Positions 5,303 to 8,262 of a DNA stretch of 8,262 nucleotides are shown one piece after another. The stretch's first letter is position 1, and every line of letters begins with the position of its first letter. The translations under genes were made by a program, and so were the position numbers. The notes beneath the pieces are model-generated. The model was given only the letters and a program-made list of their open reading frames with translations, searched no databases and was not told the origin of the DNA. Source of the DNA: Candidatus Corynebacterium faecipullorum (GTDB lineage Bacteria > Actinomycetota > Actinomycetes > Mycobacteriales > Mycobacteriaceae); contig DXEO01000214.1 of NCBI GenBank assembly GCA_019114925.1, positions 1-8,262 of the forward strand. Direction: 5' to 3'.

Positions 5303-8262
5303 ATGAGTCTCTCCGATTTCTCTCAGCTCGCCCCCGGCGTGACCATCTCCTGCCGCGACGAGCATTGGCTGGTCAGCAACGTCGCGCGCACCACCGATGG
5401 CTTCCGTATTCGGGCTCGCGGCGTGAGCGACTACGTGCGCGATACCACCGCCACTTTCTTTACTGCGCTCGATGACATCGAGGTCTTCGACCCTGCCAAC
5501 GTCACGGTCCGCCCGGATGAGTCACCGCAGTTTCGGCATACCCGCCTGTGGCTGGAATCTACGCTGCGCCGCACGCCGGTGCCGCTGTACCAAAAGCAGC
5601 TGGAAGTGGCCACGCAGATGCTGGCGGACCCACTGGATTATCAGCTCTCCGCTGTGAAGTCGGCGCTGTCCGATGAGCGCATCCGCCCGCGCGTGCTGCT
5701 GGCGGATGCCGTGGGCCTGGGCAAGACGTTGGAGATCGGCATGATCTTGGCGGAGCTTATCCGCCGCGGTAGGGGAGAGCGCATCCTCGTCGTCACACCG
5801 AAGCACGTTATGGAGCAGTTCCAGCAGGAGCTGTGGACGCGTTTTGCCATCCCGCTGGTTCGCCTAGATAGTCAGGGCATCCAGAAGGTCCGCCAGAAGC
5901 TGCCGGCATCGAAGAACCCCTTTACTTATTTCCCGCGCGTCATCGTGTCGATGGATACGCTTAAAGCGCCGAAGTACCGCGCGCAGCTGGAGAAGGTCCG
6001 CTGGGATGCCGTCGTCATCGATGAGATTCATAACGCCACGAACGCCGGCTCCCAGAACAATGAATTGGCCCGCACGCTGGCACCGACTACCGAGTCCCTC
6101 ATTCTGGCATCGGCCACCCCACACAACGGCCGCGAGGAATCTTTCAAGGAAATCCTGCGCTTGCTCGACCCGCTCTCCGTGCTCCCGGATGGCTCCATTG
6201 ACATGGAGGCAGCAAAGAAGCTCATTATCCGCCGCCACCGCAATTCACCGGAGGTTGCCTCCGTGGTGGGGGAGAAGTGGGCCAAGCGCGGTGAGCCCCG
6301 CAATATCTTGGTGGATGCCTCCCCGGAGGAAAACGCGGTAGCACGCGCTATCGCTGAGGATTGGGTCAACGCCCCAGCCACCACAGCCAATGATCGCCTC
6401 TTTCCTTGGACTTTGGTCAAGGCTTTCTTGTCCTCACCGGCAGCGCTCGCGGAATCTATTGCTGCGCGCCTAAAGCTCTACAAGCCCAAGGAGCAGGACA
6501 AATTAGAGCGCCTCGCTGAGCTCAACAACAAGGTTACGGAGGAGAACTCCCATAAGTTCGCCGCGCTCATTGATTACCTTATGGAGATAGGTATTAAGAA
6601 GGGCTCCGATCGCCGCGTCGTCATCTTCTCGGAGAGGGTGGCTACGCTGCGGTGGTTGCAGGAGAACGTCGCCAAGCATCTCAAGCTCCCAAAGGGCGCG
6701 GTGAAAGTCATGCACGGCGGCCTGTCGGATTCGGATCAGCTGGCGCTTATCGACGAATTCAAGCGCACCGACACCCCTCTTCGCGTTCTCATTACTGGCG
6801 ACGTCGCCTCCGAAGGCGTGAACCTGCACGCCCAGTGCCACCACCTAGTGCACTATGACATCCCGTGGTCGCTCATCCGCATCCAGCAGCGCAACGGTCG
6901 CATTGACCGCTATGGCCAAGAACACGAGCCGAAGATTACCTCCTTGTTGCTGGACCCGAAGGACGCGGAGGTGGCCGATTCCATCGGTGAGCTGCGTGTG
7001 CTTACTCGCCTCATTGACCGCGAGTATTCCGCCAACCAGCTCCTCGGTGATGCCGCCCCACTCATGGGCAAGCACAATCCTAAGGCGGAGGAAGATGAGA
7101 TTCGCGCGGTTCTCATGCACGAGCGTGACTTCGATGAGGTTGTTGCCTCCCCGGAGGAGATCCTCACCGGCGCGCACGCCAAGTCGGTGCCTAACGCGGA
7201 GCCCGAGGGTGACGCTCCGTCCTCCGGCCTAGGCGATGACATCTGGGCGCTACTCGCCGCCGCTGCCACCAATAACCCCGATGACGCCGAGAGCGCCGAT
7301 AACCCCGAGAGCACCAACGACGACGAGAACAGAGAATCCTCAACGCGTGGCGGCGCCACCCCCGCGCCGTCACGCCGCACAGCGCGCCACAGCCTCTACC
7401 GCGCGGAGAAGGACTACCTGGGCGACGCCCTGGCGGAGGCCTACCAAGACTCTGCAGACAAATCTCTGAGCGCCGGCGGCGTGGACTACGCACAGCACGA
7501 CAACGACATCGTGGAGCTAACCCCTCCGCGCGATCTGTGCCGCCGCTTCGATTACCTGCCGCAGGACTATGTGTCCTATCGCAAGGTCACGGAGCGCCTC
7601 ATGCTGGCCACCTCTGAGCGTCGCGGTAATCAACACCTCAAAGCCGCGCGCGAAGGTGATTCGGAGAAGTCCCGGCCGCGCGCCCACTTCCTCGGCCCGC
7701 TGCACCCGGTCTCCGAGTGGGCCGCCGACCGCGCTCTGGCGAACATGGCACAAAGTGAAATCCCCGCCGTGCTCGGTGCGGTGGACACGCCGACGCTGCT
7801 GCTCATGGGAACGCTGACCAACTCCCGCGGCCAAGTGCTTTCCCGCACTTTCCTCACCGCCACGGAAGGCCCCTTCGGCTTCAACGTCCCCGCCGGAATG
7901 CAGGCCGTGGACATTGAGGTGCATGAAGATGTTTATGCCTGGCTCAACCGCATCGGGCTTAGTGACAACGCCATCAACCCCGGCGAGTTCGCTGTCCCCG
8001 ATACCGCAGCTCAGCTCATCGCCGCTGCAGTAGAAGCCGCCCACAGCCACCTCACGGTGGTCAAGAACACCAACTTGGACCACGCGCAGGACCGCATCGC
8101 CGGCTGGCAGCAGCGCGCCGATCACTGGCAGCAGGCCAACTCCGGCCAGCAGACCCTCAAGATCAAGGACACCAAGCGCCTTATCCACCAGGACGAGGAG
8201 CTGCTGAAATCCATGGCCCCGGAGCGCTCCCTCGTGCGCCCACTGGCACTCGTCCTCCCAGA
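5303..8262 (+). CDS. SNF2-family DEAD/DEAH-like helicase, 3' end cut by window
   Basis: An open frame of 986 codons that runs off the window without a stop. It is a superfamily 2 ATPase of the SNF2/RapA type, a DNA translocase or remodeller. Motif I is D-A-V-G-L-G-K-T at 135-142, motif II D-E-I-H at 240-243, motif III S-A-T-P-H-N-G at 270-276, motif V G-D-V-A-S-E-G-V-N-L at 499-508 and motif VI Q-Q-R-N-G-R-I-D-R-Y-G-Q at 528-539. The helicase C-terminal half (about 415-545) is complete. A long low-complexity acidic linker (about 630-695) joins a C-terminal region I cannot assign. Residues 1-70 look like a small beta-rich N-terminal domain. ATG at 5303 has only a weak GGA in front, but the protein begins with the expected family pattern. 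High GC sets it apart from mcrBC. Its size and type recall the DrmD helicase of DISARM and large actinobacterial SNF2 helicases; stand-alone repair or chromatin roles remain possible. Family call firm, pathway unknown. Confidence 0.9.
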   Translation, partial: MSLSDFSQLAPGVTISCRDEHWLVSNVARTTDGFRIRARGVSDYVRDTTATFFTALDDIEVFDPANVTVRPDESPQFRHTRLWLESTLRRTPVPLYQKQLEVATQMLADPLDYQLSAVKSALSDERIRPRVLLADAVGLGKTLEIGMILAELIRRGRGERILVVTPKHVMEQFQQELWTRFAIPLVRLDSQGIQKVRQKLPASKNPFTYFPRVIVSMDTLKAPKYRAQLEKVRWDAVVIDEIHNATNAGSQNNELARTLAPTTESLILASATPHNGREESFKEILRLLDPLSVLPDGSIDMEAAKKLIIRRHRNSPEVASVVGEKWAKRGEPRNILVDASPEENAVARAIAEDWVNAPATTANDRLFPWTLVKAFLSSPAALAESIAARLKLYKPKEQDKLERLAELNNKVTEENSHKFAALIDYLMEIGIKKGSDRRVVIFSERVATLRWLQENVAKHLKLPKGAVKVMHGGLSDSDQLALIDEFKRTDTPLRVLITGDVASEGVNLHAQCHHLVHYDIPWSLIRIQQRNGRIDRYGQEHEPKITSLLLDPKDAEVADSIGELRVLTRLIDREYSANQLLGDAAPLMGKHNPKAEEDEIRAVLMHERDFDEVVASPEEILTGAHAKSVPNAEPEGDAPSSGLGDDIWALLAAAATNNPDDAESADNPESTNDDENRESSTRGGATPAPSRRTARHSLYRAEKDYLGDALAEAYQDSADKSLSAGGVDYAQHDNDIVELTPPRDLCRRFDYLPQDYVSYRKVTERLMLATSERRGNQHLKAAREGDSEKSRPRAHFLGPLHPVSEWAADRALANMAQSEIPAVLGAVDTPTLLLMGTLTNSRGQVLSRTFLTATEGPFGFNVPAGMQAVDIEVHEDVYAWLNRIGLSDNAINPGEFAVPDTAAQLIAAAVEAAHSHLTVVKNTNLDHAQDRIAGWQQRADHWQQANSGQQTLKIKDTKRLIHQDEELLKSMAPERSLVRPLALVLP

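Noticed and set aside
7517..8188. Long minus-strand open frame of 223 codons opposite the helicase gene
   Set aside because: It is a shadow of a high-GC coding frame; the plus strand encodes a continuous helicase through this region and the minus product resembles no family.
1..8262. CRISPR arrays, insertion sequences, rRNA or riboswitches
   Set aside because: No regularly spaced repeats, transposase motifs, terminal inverted repeats or RNA gene signatures were seen on either strand.

Overview
The window looks like actinobacterial chromosome, most likely Corynebacterium or a close relative. That rests on remembered family resemblance of the nuclease and helicase genes, high-GC codon use in the flanking genes, use of GTG as a start codon, and an apparently leaderless promoter. 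No tool was run to confirm it.

Left part (1-1734). A plus-strand gene leaves only its last 22 codons, a membrane-spanning tail ending at base 70. A bidirectional hairpin at 73-99 separates it from two minus-strand genes read towards it. The first of these (646-1734) encodes a membrane-anchored protein with a staphylococcal-nuclease-like domain, a charged coiled coil and a small two-cysteine C-terminal domain. The second, 37 bases downstream, encodes a GNAT acetyltransferase (102-608). They probably share a transcript.

Middle part (1735-5302). A divergent intergenic region holds two perfect palindromes and an almost ideally placed -10 box for the next gene. It is followed by a two-gene type IV (modification-dependent) restriction system. 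McrB (1916-4120) is an AAA+ motor with a helical N-terminal region and an EVE/PUA-like candidate modified-base-binding domain. McrC (4120-5196) is the PD-(D/E)XK nuclease partner. The stop and start codons share one base (TAGTG). By hand-counted sample lines this block is lower in GC (about 43-53%) than the right-hand gene (about 60-78%), which suggests acquired DNA.

Right part (5303-8262). A large SNF2/DEAD-like helicase gene starts 106 bases after mcrC and runs open off the end of the window (986 codons visible, no stop). Motifs I, II, III, V and VI are intact. It resembles large SNF2 helicases of actinobacteria and, at the level of family type, the DrmD helicase of DISARM. Whether it belongs to a defence system depends on genes beyond the window.

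The mcrBC pair is a credible anti-phage module, and its placement next to an SNF2 helicase suggests a defence island. The most unusual items are the McrB domain architecture, the leaderless mcrB start, and a nuclease domain lacking the usual catalytic glutamate. I see no RNA genes, insertion sequences or CRISPR arrays.
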